The notes: generated by a model not told the origin, from the sequence alone. A stretch of 64,000 nucleotides of DNA from Phaeocystidibacter sp965659725 (GCA_965659725.1 CBFHXG010000004.1:37609-101608), one strand, 5' to 3'; positions 7,731 through 17,457 are shown, counted from the first letter of the stretch. Numbers and translations are program-made.

Positions 7731-10700
7731 TTGAGACTCTCCCTCGCGAAATCAACCCTCCTTGCACTTATAGCAGTGCCGATCCTTTGGTCATTCTCCC
7801 CTAGTGAGCCATCAGGCTATGGATATTATACCATACGATCCTATGCTGTTGCAGATACTGGAGATCCCGACACACTGCGATATCCACTACCAGAGGATGG
7901 AGCCGGTGGATTGTACCTCAACGATCCTTCCAATGTTCGCGAAGAAGTAACCTTTGATCCGAATACAGGTTTCTATACCATTCAACGATACATCGGAAAT
8001 GTCCCATACGGTCCACCGCTCATTCTCACGATGGACCAATACAAGGATCGCGTTTTCAATGATATCGATGCCGGTTACTTCGAGAACCGCGTGCAGCAAA
8101 CCACCCGAGCCGTAAATACCGGCGGTGGAGGGAACGGCTCTGGCGATCGGGAGTCGGACGGTCTCATACCAGAGATCAATATCCGAAGTGAAGCATTCGC
8201 CGATATCTTTGGTGGAAATACGATCGAGATCCGACCTCAAGGTACCGCCGAAGTTCGACTAGGCGCTCGATACCAAAAGATCGAAAACCCGATCATACCC
8301 GTTCGAAACCAGCGAACGTTTGCTTTCGACTTCGATCAGCGTATTCAAATGAATATCACCGGTAAGATCGGTGAACGACTCCAACTCAGCACCAACTACG
8401 ATACTGAGGCAACATTCGCTTTCGAGAACAAGATGAAGCTCGAGTTCCAAGGTCAGGAAGATGACATCATCAAGAACTTGGAAATGGGTAATGTGTCGCT
8501 TCCGGTCAATAGTACCCTCATTACCGGCGCTCAGTCCCTCTTCGGTGTGAAAGGCCAGTTTCAATTCGGAAATACCACCATCACCTCGGTCTTTTCTGAA
8601 CAACGCTCACAATCCCAATCTCTCAATATTCAAGGAGGCGCCACACAGCAGGAATTTGAGATCTGGGGTGATCAATACGAAGCCAACCGCCACTATTTCT
8701 TGAGCCAGTACTTCCGTGATAACTACGAGCAATGGCTGTCAACCATGCCCGTGATTAGCTCACCTGTGCAGATCACCAAGGTAGAGGTGTGGGTTACGAA
8801 CCGTCGTTCTCAAACTCAAGATGTACGTAACATTGTGGCGTTCATGGACCTCGGTGAGAATCAGTCTGGTGCATATCGCGACGGCACACGTCCGCTACCA
8901 GGGCCAGCTATCTTCCCAGGAACATCTCCATCCAACTTCCCGAATAACGGAACCAATCAACTGAACCCGGCGGAGTTGACAAGTCAGTATCCCGGCGTAA
9001 GGGATATAGGTGATGTGAACGCCGTTCTAAACAGCGCCGGTTTCATCGAGTCAACAGAATACGTAGAGCTAACGAACGCACGTAAACTTCAACCTTCTCA
9101 ATACAAGGTCGACCCACAACTAGGTACGATCTCATTGAATGAAGCCCTGAATCAGGATGAGGTTCTTGCCGTAGCCTTTCAGTATACCGCTTTTGGTCAG
9201 ACTTACCAGGTTGGTGAATTCTCCACCGATGGTGTGAATCCGCCTAGTACGCTGATCGTTAAGATGTTGAAGAGTACTATTCTCGACGTGAAGACGCCGG
9301 TTTGGGACTTGATGATGAAGAACGTCTACTCTCTTGGTGCTTTCCAAGTGAGCCGCGAAGACTTCCGCCTTCAGGTTCTTTATATGAACGACGAGACAGG
9401 CACCCCTATTCCTTTCCTTCCAAATTCAAACCTCGAGGATACGCTTCTCTTGAATGTGATGCGGCTTGATCAACTGAATTACAACAACGACCCCGTTCCA
9501 GATGGTCTATTTGACTTCGTGGAAGGACGCACCATCAATCCACAGAACGGTCGGATTTATTTCCCTGTCCTCGAGCCTTTCGGTTCTAACTTGGAAGACA
9601 ACCTGAGTCCACAGGAAGCAAGAGAGCAATACGTGTTCAATGAACTCTATGATTCAACCCGCTTCCGCGCTCAAGAACAAACGCAAAAGAATAAGTTCTT
9701 ACTCAAAGGTCAGTATAAGTCTTCTTCTGGATCCGTGATCCAATTGAACGCCTTCAACATTCCACAGGGCTCGGTTACGGTTTCTGCTGGTGGTGCGCAA
9801 TTGGTTGAGAATCAGGATTACACGGTGGATTATAACCTAGGTCAGGTTCGTATCATCAATGAAGCCATCCTCAATTCAGGCGTTCCTATCAATGTATCGT
9901 TCGAGAACAACAGTTTGTTCAACTTCCAAACAAAGACATTCGCAGGCGCTACTTTCGACCATCGAATAAGTGATAATTTCAACGTTGGTGGAGCACTACT
10001 ACACCTACGTGAACGTCCGCTTACTCAAAAAGTGAATCTTGGTGATGAGCCGATCGCCAACACGATCTGGGGTTTGAATACACAATATAATACCGAGGTT
10101 CCTTTCCTAACTAGAATGGTGGATGCAATACCATTCATCGATACAAAGGAGAAGTCGAATATCAACTTCCAAGGTGAGTTCGCACATATGATCCCTGGTT
10201 CTCCAAGTGGTATCAAGATCGGTGATGATGGTGCCACTACGTATATCGACGACTTCGAAAGTAGCCAGACGAATATTGATATCCGAGGAGCTCAAAGTTG
10301 GCAATTGGCAAGTACGCCAGCGAATCAACCAAATTTGTTCCCGGAGGGAGACCTTAATCAAGACATTGGATATAACTACAATCGCGCAAAGCTCGCATGG
10401 TATATCATCGACCCGATCTTCTACGCCGATAATTCTCAAACACCTCCCAACATTCGAGCAGATAAGGATATTATCTCGGACCATCGTCAACGTCAGGTTG
10501 ACATCCTTGAGGTGTTCCCGAATACATCCTTGCAACAGGGTACCACCGTTCGGAATATCGCCATGTTCGACCTGGCCTATTATCCAAATGAACGTGGACC
10601 ATACAACTACGATGTTGAGCCTACTTCCATCTCTGCGGGTCTCACTGCAGACGGTGAACTCCGCGATCCAGAGTCGAGATGGGCCGGTATCACACGCCCA

Positions 10701-13700
10701 CTTCAGGTCAACAACTTCGAGGAACAGAACATCGAATTCATTCAGTTCTGGATCATGGACCCTTATCTCGAGAACGAAGATGCCAATAACCCTGGAGGGG
10801 ATCTGTACTTCAACTTGGGATCTGTTTCTGAGGATATCCTGAAGGATGGTCGACAAAGTTTTGAGAACGGAATTCCTGTTGATGGATCTACCGCTTCTCT
10901 CGATTCCACGGTTTGGGGTTACACATCTGAAAATCAACCTATCGTAGATGCTTTTGATAACGATCCGAACGCCAGAGATAATCAAGATATTGGTCTGGAT
11001 GGTTTGAATACCAACGATGAGCGAACCTGGAGCTACCAAGGTGCACCTACGTATTTGCAACGCCTTCAGAACGAATTCGGGACGAACTCGCAGGCCTACA
11101 CTCGAGCGAATGCGGACCCTTCTGGTGATGACTTCGTTTATTACAGAGGTGAGAACTTGGATGACGCTGGGGCAGATGTACTTGAGCGTTATAAAGAGTT
11201 CAATGGAACAGAGGGGAACTCAACAACCAATCAGGTGGGTGGATTCCCAGCCTTCGCTACAAACCTTCCGGATAAAGAGGATGTAAACCGCGACCTTACC
11301 CTAAGCAAGACAGAAACCTACTTCCAATACAAGGTTTCGCTTCGTCCGGAGGATATTGAAACAAGTGATGTAGGTACCAACTACATCACCGATGTGTACG
11401 AGACTACTATTGAAACACCGAATGGAGAAAATCGACCTGTGAGATGGATCCAGTTCAAGATTCCAATTTTTGAACCGGACCAACGTATCGGTCAGATCAA
11501 CGACTTCCGCTCCATCCGATTCATGCGCATGTTCATGAAGGGATTCAACCAGAAAACGGTAGTTCGCTTCGCACGTTTAGATCTTGTAAGAGGTGAGTGG
11601 AGAAGATATCGCTTCGACTTGAATGTGCTCAACGAGTCGGTTCCAAATGATGGAGATCAAACTACCGTATTCAATGTGAATGCGGTTAACCTAGAGGAGA
11701 ACGGATCGCGAGTTCCTATTCCTTATGTTCTTCCTCCGGGAATCGACCGCCAGGTGTTGTTTGGTAATCAATCTACCGTGCAGGCCAATGAGCAGAGTTT
11801 ATCGCTTTACGTTTGTGGTCTTGAAGATGGCGACGCCCGTGCTGTGTTCCGCAATATCAACCTTGATATGCGTATGTACGGCAACTTGAAGATGTTTGCC
11901 CACGCGGAAGCTGGTGCACAAGGTGAGATCCTGAGAGATGGTGATATCCGATTATTCGTTCGTTTGGGTTCAGATTACAACAACAACTTCTACGAGTACG
12001 AGATTCCTCTTCAAGTAACCGATTTCAACTCAACGGATCCGGGAGCCATCTGGCCAGAGGCAAACAATGTAGACCTCAACCTCGATCTTCTTAAGGAGGT
12101 TAAGTTGGAACGTGATCGAATGATGCAGGGCAACCCGAACTTCGACCGTCAGACGATTTATTCGGTAGATAGAGGAGGTGGACAGATCAGCGTCCTCGGT
12201 AGTCCGAACCTTGGGAACGTACGAACCGTTCTCATCGGTATTCGAAATCCGAAACGAACCTTGAACTCCAACGACGACGGATTGGATAAATGCGCTGAGG
12301 TTTGGGTGAATGAACTCCGTATGACAGAGTTCGATAACCGAGGAGGATGGGCTGCGAATGCGAGAATGACCGCTAAACTGGCGGACTTTGCAAACGTGTC
12401 TATGACGGGTACCTATAGCTCTGTTGGCTACGGTAGTCTGGATCAAGGTCCGCAGGATCGGAACCAATTCGAGGCCCTCAGCTATAACTTCCAAACCAAC
12501 GTAGAGTTAGGTAAATTCTTCAATGACGATTACGGGATCCGAATTCCAGTATTCTTCAATTTGAGTGAGGAATGGAAGAATCCGATGTTCAACCCATTGG
12601 ACCCAGATATCGAATTCCCGAATGCGCTTGAGAATCTCGAGACCCAATCACAACGAGATAGTCTTCGATTTGCATCACAGGATTATACCCTAAGACGTGA
12701 CGTTAACTTTACGAACGTTCGAAAGGAAAGGACAGGAGCTGGAAGTAGTAAGCCTCAGTTCTACGACATCGAGAACTTCGCATTGAGCTACAGTTTCTCG
12801 GAGGTGTATAGAAGGAATATCAATACGGAGTTGGATAGAAGGGTAGATCACCGTGGTGTGTTCAATTATACCTATCAAACAAGCCCGAATCCATACAAGC
12901 CTTTTGAAGATGCCATTGATGCTGATTACTTGGCATTGATCCGAGATTTCAACTTCCAATGGTATCCACAGCGATTTAGCTTTAGGGCGGATGTCCTCAG
13001 AAGCTATCAGCAGCTTCAGATGCGTAACGTTGATAACCCTGATCCAAAGTTTGCCCTTCCAGAGAACTGGAACAAGAACTTTACGATGGATCGTAATTAT
13101 AATGTGGGATGGGACCTTACGGAACGATTGAAGTTCGACTACAACGCGATCCAACGCGTTCGATTTGACGAGATCGCAGGTCCGATCTACAACCCTAAGG
13201 CACAGGAAGTGCTTCGTGAAAATCTGCAAGACCTCGGGCGCCCTACAAGTTTCCACCAACAGGTGAACCTCACATGGCAGCTTCCGATCGATAAGATCCC
13301 TTACTTGGAGTTTGTCAATGCTAGTATCCGATACTCGGGTGACTATGACTGGACGGCGATATCTCTTCGAGCTCAACAAGACACGGCCCTGAACTTTGGC
13401 AATACCATTCAGAACTCCGCCAACTGGCAGGGTAACGTTAATTTGAATATGTCTACGCTCTACAACAAGTTTGGATTCATTAGGAGATTATCGCAAGCGC
13501 CGGGAGGGAATCGCGGTCGCCGACAAGGACCGGTGAGAAGACAGTTGCCAGGATCCGGAGGGAACAATAACGGTAGTGATGATGAGGAGGAAGATGATCC
13601 GAACAAAGAGGGCTTCGGGATCAAACTGGCTCGTTTTGGGGTAGGTCTCTTGACCTCCGTGAAGAATGTTACAGGGAACTACACGCTCACCCAGGGTACG

Positions 13701-15095
13701 ATGTTGCCAGGTTATCTTCCTGATCCAGTATTCTTTGGTATGAGTGATGTGAACGGATGGTCGCCGGGAGTTCCATTTGTATTCGGTGTGCAAGCGCCAA
13801 TCGCTGAGTCGCTGGCCGACCTCGAACTTCAGAACTCTCCTGGTCAAACCAAGGATACCTATCTCACCCAAAAACGTGGTCAGCCTAACCGATATACGGA
13901 AACGGAGAACACCAACTTGCAGGTCCGCGGTACGATAGAGCCGATCCCAGATCTGCGCATCGATCTTAACTTTTCACGACAGACCGGTTACAATTACAGT
14001 TCTGTATTCCGATTCGTTGGAGATAACCCAGATGACCAGATCCTGAGGGATGCCTACGGAACAGGTTTCCAATTCTTGAACCCAATGGCAGTGAACACGT
14101 ATAATATATCTTGGCTAGCCTGGAACAGTTCGTGGGAGTCTGCCGGAAATAGAGAATCGGCTGTCTACGATCAGTTCCTTTCCAATCGATTTGAAATATC
14201 TAGGCGCCTTGCAGAAGACTACGCCGCTAGTGGGGTGGATCCAGGTTATACGTTGGAAGATAGAGCAGATAGTGGGTATGTTGGCTACTCCGTTTACTCT
14301 CAGCAGGCTATGATCCCAGCCTTTATCTCCGCTTATGGTGGAGATCCTGCAGATCAAATAGGCACATCTTTTGATCAGTTGCCATCCATTCCAATGCCGA
14401 ACTGGAGGGTCAACTATGCTGGCTTGATGCGCATACCTTGGATCAAGGAGAACTTTACGAGCTTGACGATGAGTTCATCTTACGCATCGACCTTAGCGGT
14501 ATCAAATTTCCAAACGAACTTGTTGAGGCAACAGGCGGTGCTTGAGGATCCGGCGGTGAACCCAACAGATCCGAATGGCGATTTCATGCCGGAGTATCAG
14601 GTGAGTCAGGTTTCCATGACAGAGAGCTTCCGTCCCTTGGTTGGATTCAACATGCGCATGAAGAACAACACCACTTTTAAGATCGATTACAATAGGGATA
14701 GGAACGTTGCCTTGAGCTTGGCCAACCAACAGATCACGGATACCAAAGGCAATGAATTGACGATTGGAGCGGGTTATATCATCAAGGATATCAAGTTCAA
14801 CTTTATACGCACGGGTGCGAATAGAACGGCTGTACAGAGCAACCTCGAATTGAGAGTGGACCTATCTATTAGAGATAATATCACAGTGATCCGAAGGATC
14901 GCGCAGGGCGACGATCAGGTTACGGCAGGTCAGCGTCTTACAACCATCAAGTTCACTGCTGATTACAAACTATCGAGAAGGATAACGGCGCAGTTCTATT
15001 ACGATCAGAACATTGCCACGTTTAAGACTTCAAGCGCTTTCCCTACGAACCGTGTGCAGACAGGAATCGCGGTTAGGCTGAGTTTAGCGAACTAA
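7731..15095 (+). CDS. sprA: T9SS outer-membrane translocon SprA (Sov)
   Basis: The product has 2454 residues, close to the roughly 2400 of Flavobacterium SprA. The start is a TTG two bases after the ruvA stop; it opens a signal sequence (LLALIAVPILWSF) and no better start is near. SprA forms the very large single-chain barrel through which folded T9SS cargo crosses the outer membrane; PorV and plug proteins gate its lateral opening. The many amphipathic strands and the repeated YYPN, DDFESS and WVNELRMTEFDNRGGWA segments fit the family. Residues about 1923-1962 are a low-complexity basic then acidic linker (RGRRQGPVRR, then SDDEEEDDPNKEG). It should export the cargo at 4230 and 6283 and work with PorU and PorV encoded at 52692-57678. 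Confidence 0.96.
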   Translation: MRLSLAKSTLLALIAVPILWSFSPSEPSGYGYYTIRSYAVADTGDPDTLRYPLPEDGAGGLYLNDPSNVREEVTFDPNTGFYTIQRYIGNVPYGPPLILTMDQYKDRVFNDIDAGYFENRVQQTTRAVNTGGGGNGSGDRESDGLIPEINIRSEAFADIFGGNTIEIRPQGTAEVRLGARYQKIENPIIPVRNQRTFAFDFDQRIQMNITGKIGERLQLSTNYDTEATFAFENKMKLEFQGQEDDIIKNLEMGNVSLPVNSTLITGAQSLFGVKGQFQFGNTTITSVFSEQRSQSQSLNIQGGATQQEFEIWGDQYEANRHYFLSQYFRDNYEQWLSTMPVISSPVQITKVEVWVTNRRSQTQDVRNIVAFMDLGENQSGAYRDGTRPLPGPAIFPGTSPSNFPNNGTNQLNPAELTSQYPGVRDIGDVNAVLNSAGFIESTEYVELTNARKLQPSQYKVDPQLGTISLNEALNQDEVLAVAFQYTAFGQTYQVGEFSTDGVNPPSTLIVKMLKSTILDVKTPVWDLMMKNVYSLGAFQVSREDFRLQVLYMNDETGTPIPFLPNSNLEDTLLLNVMRLDQLNYNNDPVPDGLFDFVEGRTINPQNGRIYFPVLEPFGSNLEDNLSPQEAREQYVFNELYDSTRFRAQEQTQKNKFLLKGQYKSSSGSVIQLNAFNIPQGSVTVSAGGAQLVENQDYTVDYNLGQVRIINEAILNSGVPINVSFENNSLFNFQTKTFAGATFDHRISDNFNVGGALLHLRERPLTQKVNLGDEPIANTIWGLNTQYNTEVPFLTRMVDAIPFIDTKEKSNINFQGEFAHMIPGSPSGIKIGDDGATTYIDDFESSQTNIDIRGAQSWQLASTPANQPNLFPEGDLNQDIGYNYNRAKLAWYIIDPIFYADNSQTPPNIRADKDIISDHRQRQVDILEVFPNTSLQQGTTVRNIAMFDLAYYPNERGPYNYDVEPTSISAGLTADGELRDPESRWAGITRPLQVNNFEEQNIEFIQFWIMDPYLENEDANNPGGDLYFNLGSVSEDILKDGRQSFENGIPVDGSTASLDSTVWGYTSENQPIVDAFDNDPNARDNQDIGLDGLNTNDERTWSYQGAPTYLQRLQNEFGTNSQAYTRANADPSGDDFVYYRGENLDDAGADVLERYKEFNGTEGNSTTNQVGGFPAFATNLPDKEDVNRDLTLSKTETYFQYKVSLRPEDIETSDVGTNYITDVYETTIETPNGENRPVRWIQFKIPIFEPDQRIGQINDFRSIRFMRMFMKGFNQKTVVRFARLDLVRGEWRRYRFDLNVLNESVPNDGDQTTVFNVNAVNLEENGSRVPIPYVLPPGIDRQVLFGNQSTVQANEQSLSLYVCGLEDGDARAVFRNINLDMRMYGNLKMFAHAEAGAQGEILRDGDIRLFVRLGSDYNNNFYEYEIPLQVTDFNSTDPGAIWPEANNVDLNLDLLKEVKLERDRMMQGNPNFDRQTIYSVDRGGGQISVLGSPNLGNVRTVLIGIRNPKRTLNSNDDGLDKCAEVWVNELRMTEFDNRGGWAANARMTAKLADFANVSMTGTYSSVGYGSLDQGPQDRNQFEALSYNFQTNVELGKFFNDDYGIRIPVFFNLSEEWKNPMFNPLDPDIEFPNALENLETQSQRDSLRFASQDYTLRRDVNFTNVRKERTGAGSSKPQFYDIENFALSYSFSEVYRRNINTELDRRVDHRGVFNYTYQTSPNPYKPFEDAIDADYLALIRDFNFQWYPQRFSFRADVLRSYQQLQMRNVDNPDPKFALPENWNKNFTMDRNYNVGWDLTERLKFDYNAIQRVRFDEIAGPIYNPKAQEVLRENLQDLGRPTSFHQQVNLTWQLPIDKIPYLEFVNASIRYSGDYDWTAISLRAQQDTALNFGNTIQNSANWQGNVNLNMSTLYNKFGFIRRLSQAPGGNRGRRQGPVRRQLPGSGGNNNGSDDEEEDDPNKEGFGIKLARFGVGLLTSVKNVTGNYTLTQGTMLPGYLPDPVFFGMSDVNGWSPGVPFVFGVQAPIAESLADLELQNSPGQTKDTYLTQKRGQPNRYTETENTNLQVRGTIEPIPDLRIDLNFSRQTGYNYSSVFRFVGDNPDDQILRDAYGTGFQFLNPMAVNTYNISWLAWNSSWESAGNRESAVYDQFLSNRFEISRRLAEDYAASGVDPGYTLEDRADSGYVGYSVYSQQAMIPAFISAYGGDPADQIGTSFDQLPSIPMPNWRVNYAGLMRIPWIKENFTSLTMSSSYASTLAVSNFQTNLLRQQAVLEDPAVNPTDPNGDFMPEYQVSQVSMTESFRPLVGFNMRMKNNTTFKIDYNRDRNVALSLANQQITDTKGNELTIGAGYIIKDIKFNFIRTGANRTAVQSNLELRVDLSIRDNITVIRRIAQGDDQVTAGQRLTTIKFTADYKLSRRITAQFYYDQNIATFKTSSAFPTNRVQTGIAVRLSLAN

Positions 15096-15099
15096 TTAC

Positions 15100-15131
15100 T
15101 TGCAAACGATGGGGGGAATCCTATACATTTG
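15100..15131 (+). promoter_or_regulatory. Promoter of gcvH
   Basis: TTG at 15100-15102 and TACATTTG at 15124-15131 are 21 bases apart, a full match to the Flavobacteriia consensus. It overlaps only the short gap after sprA, and the ATG is 17 bases downstream, so gcvH can be expressed apart from sprA. Confidence 0.8.
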
Positions 15132-15148
15132 TCAAAAATATATAGCCC

Positions 15149-15529
15149 ATGAATATTCCTGCTGATCTCAAGTATTCCAAAGACCACGAGTGGGTCAAAG
15201 TTGAAGGTGATACGGCAACTGTTGGTATCACTGATTTCGCTCAAAGCGAGTTAGGTGACATTGTGTTTGTAGATATCGACCAAGAAGGCGAAACGCTTGA
15301 TTCTGAAGAAGTATTTGGTTCAGTGGAAGCTGTCAAGACCGTTTCTGATCTTTTCATGCCGATCTCAGGAGAGGTTATTGAGGTGAATGAATTGCTAGCA
15401 GATGAGCCTGAGAAGGTGAATGAAGATGTTTATGGCGACGGCTGGATGATCAAAATCAAGATGTCAGACCCTGCAGAGGTTGACGGCTTGATGTCAGCTG
15501 ATGACTACAAGGATCACATTGGAGGCTAA
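15149..15529 (+). CDS. gcvH: Glycine cleavage system H protein
   Basis: The product has 126 residues, the usual size. The lipoyl domain motif FGSVEAVKTVSDLFMP carries the lipoylated Lys63. The H protein shuttles the aminomethyl group between the P, T and L proteins of glycine cleavage in the cytoplasm; no other gcv gene is in the window. It has its own strong promoter, and its end overlaps the likely start of the VanZ-like gene. The family is unmistakable (DLKYSKDHEWVK near the N-terminus). Confidence 0.97.
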   Translation: MNIPADLKYSKDHEWVKVEGDTATVGITDFAQSELGDIVFVDIDQEGETLDSEEVFGSVEAVKTVSDLFMPISGEVIEVNELLADEPEKVNEDVYGDGWMIKIKMSDPAEVDGLMSADDYKDHIGG

Positions 15530-15899
15530 GAAGAATCCAATTCTATCATACACCCCAGTTAGTAGCTGGGGTGTTTTCATTTTTGTGATGAGCTTGTTGC
15601 CTTCAAGCAATCTCCCCGATCAGCTCATTGCCATGGAGGATTTCCTCATACACGGAACCATCTATGTTGTCCTATCCATCTTGTTCTTATGGGGCAGGAG
15701 ACGGCACGCTGGTAGACTGCATTTGATCGACTATGTGGTGATCCCAACCATTGGTTTTGTATTTGGCCTCTTGGTAGAACTAGCGCAAACTACGCTTACA
15801 GATTATCGTCATTTTGAACTCTCCGATATCCTTGCCAATGGAATAGGTGCAGTTGTTGGTTCTTTCGTCTCGCGATTGCTCTTCCATTCTAAAAGTTAA
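15501..15899 (+). CDS. VanZ-like membrane protein
   Basis: From the ATG at 15501 the product has 132 residues with four hydrophobic segments: about 18-34, 46-62, 78-95 and 110-125. The phrases SLLPSSNLP, EDFLIHGTIYVVL, GLLVELAQ and DILANGIGAVVG are typical of VanZ-family proteins, whose function outside teicoplanin resistance is unknown. The start lies inside gcvH. An alternative ATG at 15588 would lose most of the first membrane segment. A strong hairpin (15550-15577) lies within the first codons, which is odd for an expressed gene. Position between gcvH and TonB genes is conserved in related genomes. Confidence 0.75.
   Translation: MTTRITLEAKKNPILSYTPVSSWGVFIFVMSLLPSSNLPDQLIAMEDFLIHGTIYVVLSILFLWGRRRHAGRLHLIDYVVIPTIGFVFGLLVELAQTTLTDYRHFELSDILANGIGAVVGSFVSRLLFHSKS
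15550..15577 (+). terminator. Terminator-like hairpin after gcvH, inside the VanZ-like reading frame
   Basis: ACACCCCAG (15550-15558) and CTGGGGTGT (15566-15574) form a perfect 9-bp stem with a 7-base loop, followed by TTTT. It lies 21 bases after the gcvH stop, as a terminator would, yet it is translated as part of the VanZ-like N-terminus if that gene starts at 15501. Confidence 0.75.
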
Positions 15900-15925
15900 G
15901 ACCTATCACATCGTGGTCTGATTCT

Positions 15926-15938
15926 TGTATTATTTCGA
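15926..15938 (+). repeat. 13-bp direct repeat, copy 1, upstream of first TonB-like gene
   Basis: TGTATTATTTCGA occurs here and again at 16680-16692. Each copy is just upstream of a TonB-like gene (ATG 21 and 34 bases further on). It is either a shared promoter or operator element or a relic of gene duplication. Confidence 0.7.
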
Positions 15939-15959
15939 GTGTAACTAAAATCCCTCGAC

Positions 15960-16676
15960 ATGAGAAAAGAATCAAACAAGAGTCTAGAGCGCTACCGCTT
16001 CGTATTCTTCATGGTCGGGTTGGTGCTCGCTTCATTCGTAGCTCTCACTACCCTTCAGTGGAAATTTGTAAATAATTCAGCGGAGGATCGCATCATTACG
16101 GCTCCTCGCATTTCAGATGCGGGCGTTGTCCCTCCACGAACGACATTCGTTTTACCTGAACCGCCTCGCAATCAACCAGGTGTTTCCAAGGACATTCTTG
16201 AACCCAACTTTACGGAGCCGAAGATCGTTGTAGATAATACATGGAACCTTGATGATCAGGATCCAAATGAAGGCTACGACGAGATTCCGAAATTAGGTTC
16301 AGATGAAGAATTGAACGACATCCCGGTTTCGCCCTTCGACATGCAGCGATTGCCGATCTTCAACGGGTGCGAACAGTACAGTGGTGATGACCGAGAACTT
16401 TGCATGAATCAGAAACTGCGCGAACGGATCCAAGGAGAACTCGTGTTCACGGAAGTTGATAAATACGCTGCGAATGGAACGAAAGTATACGTTGAATTCG
16501 TAGTGGGAGTAGAAGGTGAAGTTAGAGATGTAGTTATACATCGTTCACCAACAGCCAATATTGAAATGCAGTTGAAAGAGATCATGTCTCGACTACCGCA
16601 ATTCATGCCGGGCTTGAAAGACGGAAAAGAACAGGCGGTGAAACTTACACTTCCTGTGCGTTTGAATACACTTTGA
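15960..16676 (+). CDS. TonB-like protein, divergent paralogue
   Basis: The product has 238 residues. There is one membrane helix near the N-terminus (about 13-31), a periplasmic stretch with scattered prolines but no proline run, then a TonB_C-like domain (about 140-238) with LPIFNGCEQYSGDDRELC and the terminal LTLPVRL. The pair of cysteines before the domain (GC...C) is also found in the next gene. TonB proteins transmit proton motive force from ExbBD to outer-membrane transporters. This copy looks degenerate beside its neighbour and may have a specialised partner. It shares a 13-bp upstream element with the next gene. Confidence 0.78.
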   Translation: MRKESNKSLERYRFVFFMVGLVLASFVALTTLQWKFVNNSAEDRIITAPRISDAGVVPPRTTFVLPEPPRNQPGVSKDILEPNFTEPKIVVDNTWNLDDQDPNEGYDEIPKLGSDEELNDIPVSPFDMQRLPIFNGCEQYSGDDRELCMNQKLRERIQGELVFTEVDKYAANGTKVYVEFVVGVEGEVRDVVIHRSPTANIEMQLKEIMSRLPQFMPGLKDGKEQAVKLTLPVRLNTL

Positions 16677-16679
16677 TGA

Positions 16680-16692
16680 TGTATTATTTCGA
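16680..16692 (+). repeat. 13-bp direct repeat, copy 2, upstream of second TonB gene
   Basis: Identical to 15926-15938. Just downstream TATCTTAG (16701-16708) is a 7/8 match to the -7 promoter element, so this region probably holds the start site of the second TonB gene. Confidence 0.7.
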
Positions 16693-16726
16693 TAAACTAC
16701 TATCTTAGCACCAGAAATTTTTTCGC

Positions 16727-17437
16727 ATGAAATCGAGAAAAAACCAAAAAGCAGATCTAGAGCCTAAAAGAGCACTGTTCCGAGACGCAGGTCTCGTTGT
16801 TGCCTTGATTGTTGTGCTCGTAGTGATCTCGTGGAAAGATTACCCAGAAGGGCCGAAAGCTTTACAGGCTCAAGCTGGTGAGTTCGAGGAAGAGAATATT
16901 CCTATTACTCAACCCGAAATCAAACCACCACCTCCACCACCAGAGGCACCGCCTGAAGTATTGGAGGTTGTAGAGAACGAGATCGAAATCGAAGAAATCG
17001 AGCTTGAGAGTACCGAGGTTGATGAAGATACCGAGATCGCCTTGATCGAAGAGGTGGAAGAGGTTTCTGATGAGGTGTTCGACTTCGTCGCAGTAGAGGC
17101 GCGTCCAGTATTCCCTGGATGTGAGGATGAGCCGACGGAAGACGCTCGTTTCAACTGCTTCCAAACCCAGGTGAGATCACGAATTCGTGAAAACTTCGAA
17201 TTCCCTGCCATCGCTCGACAAATGGGTGTTGGTGGTAAAGCATATGTAAACTTCATTATTGAACGTGACGGTTCCATTTCAAACGTGCAGATCGTTCGTT
17301 CTAGTGGTGACGCAAATATCGACGCTGAGGCTGTGCGTGTAGTGAAGAATTACTTGCCGAAAATGACTCCTGCGAAAGTAGGTGGGCGTGCGGTAAGAAT
17401 GAACTACACGGTTCCTATCAACGCGACGATCCAATAA
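16727..17437 (+). CDS. tonB: Energy transducer TonB
   Basis: The product has 236 residues: a cytoplasmic basic stub, one membrane helix (about 21-36), a proline run (67-72) and a long Glu/Val-rich spacer, then the TonB C-terminal domain (about 130-236). That domain has VFPGCEDE, VGGKAYVNFIIERDGSISNVQIVRSSGD and a closing VPINATI. It spans the periplasm to energise TonB-dependent receptors. The spacer with many acidic residues is typical of Bacteroidota TonBs. It follows a divergent tandem paralogue and is ended by a strong terminator. Confidence 0.93.
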   Translation: MKSRKNQKADLEPKRALFRDAGLVVALIVVLVVISWKDYPEGPKALQAQAGEFEEENIPITQPEIKPPPPPPEAPPEVLEVVENEIEIEEIELESTEVDEDTEIALIEEVEEVSDEVFDFVAVEARPVFPGCEDEPTEDARFNCFQTQVRSRIRENFEFPAIARQMGVGGKAYVNFIIERDGSISNVQIVRSSGDANIDAEAVRVVKNYLPKMTPAKVGGRAVRMNYTVPINATIQ

Positions 17438-17457
17438 TAAAAAGGATAGTACCTTTG

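Noticed and set aside
10107..11060. Open frame of 317 codons on the minus strand inside sprA
   Set aside because: It is antisense to conserved SprA sequence, has no recognisable domain and is typical of a shadow frame in a long gene.
12690..13379. Open frame of 229 codons on the minus strand inside sprA
   Set aside because: Same reason: composition looks like an antisense shadow and no promoter or start context is seen.
17450..17457. TACCTTTG as promoter of cysQ
   Set aside because: It matches the -7 element, but transcription would start inside the tonB terminator stem and no -33 box is present.
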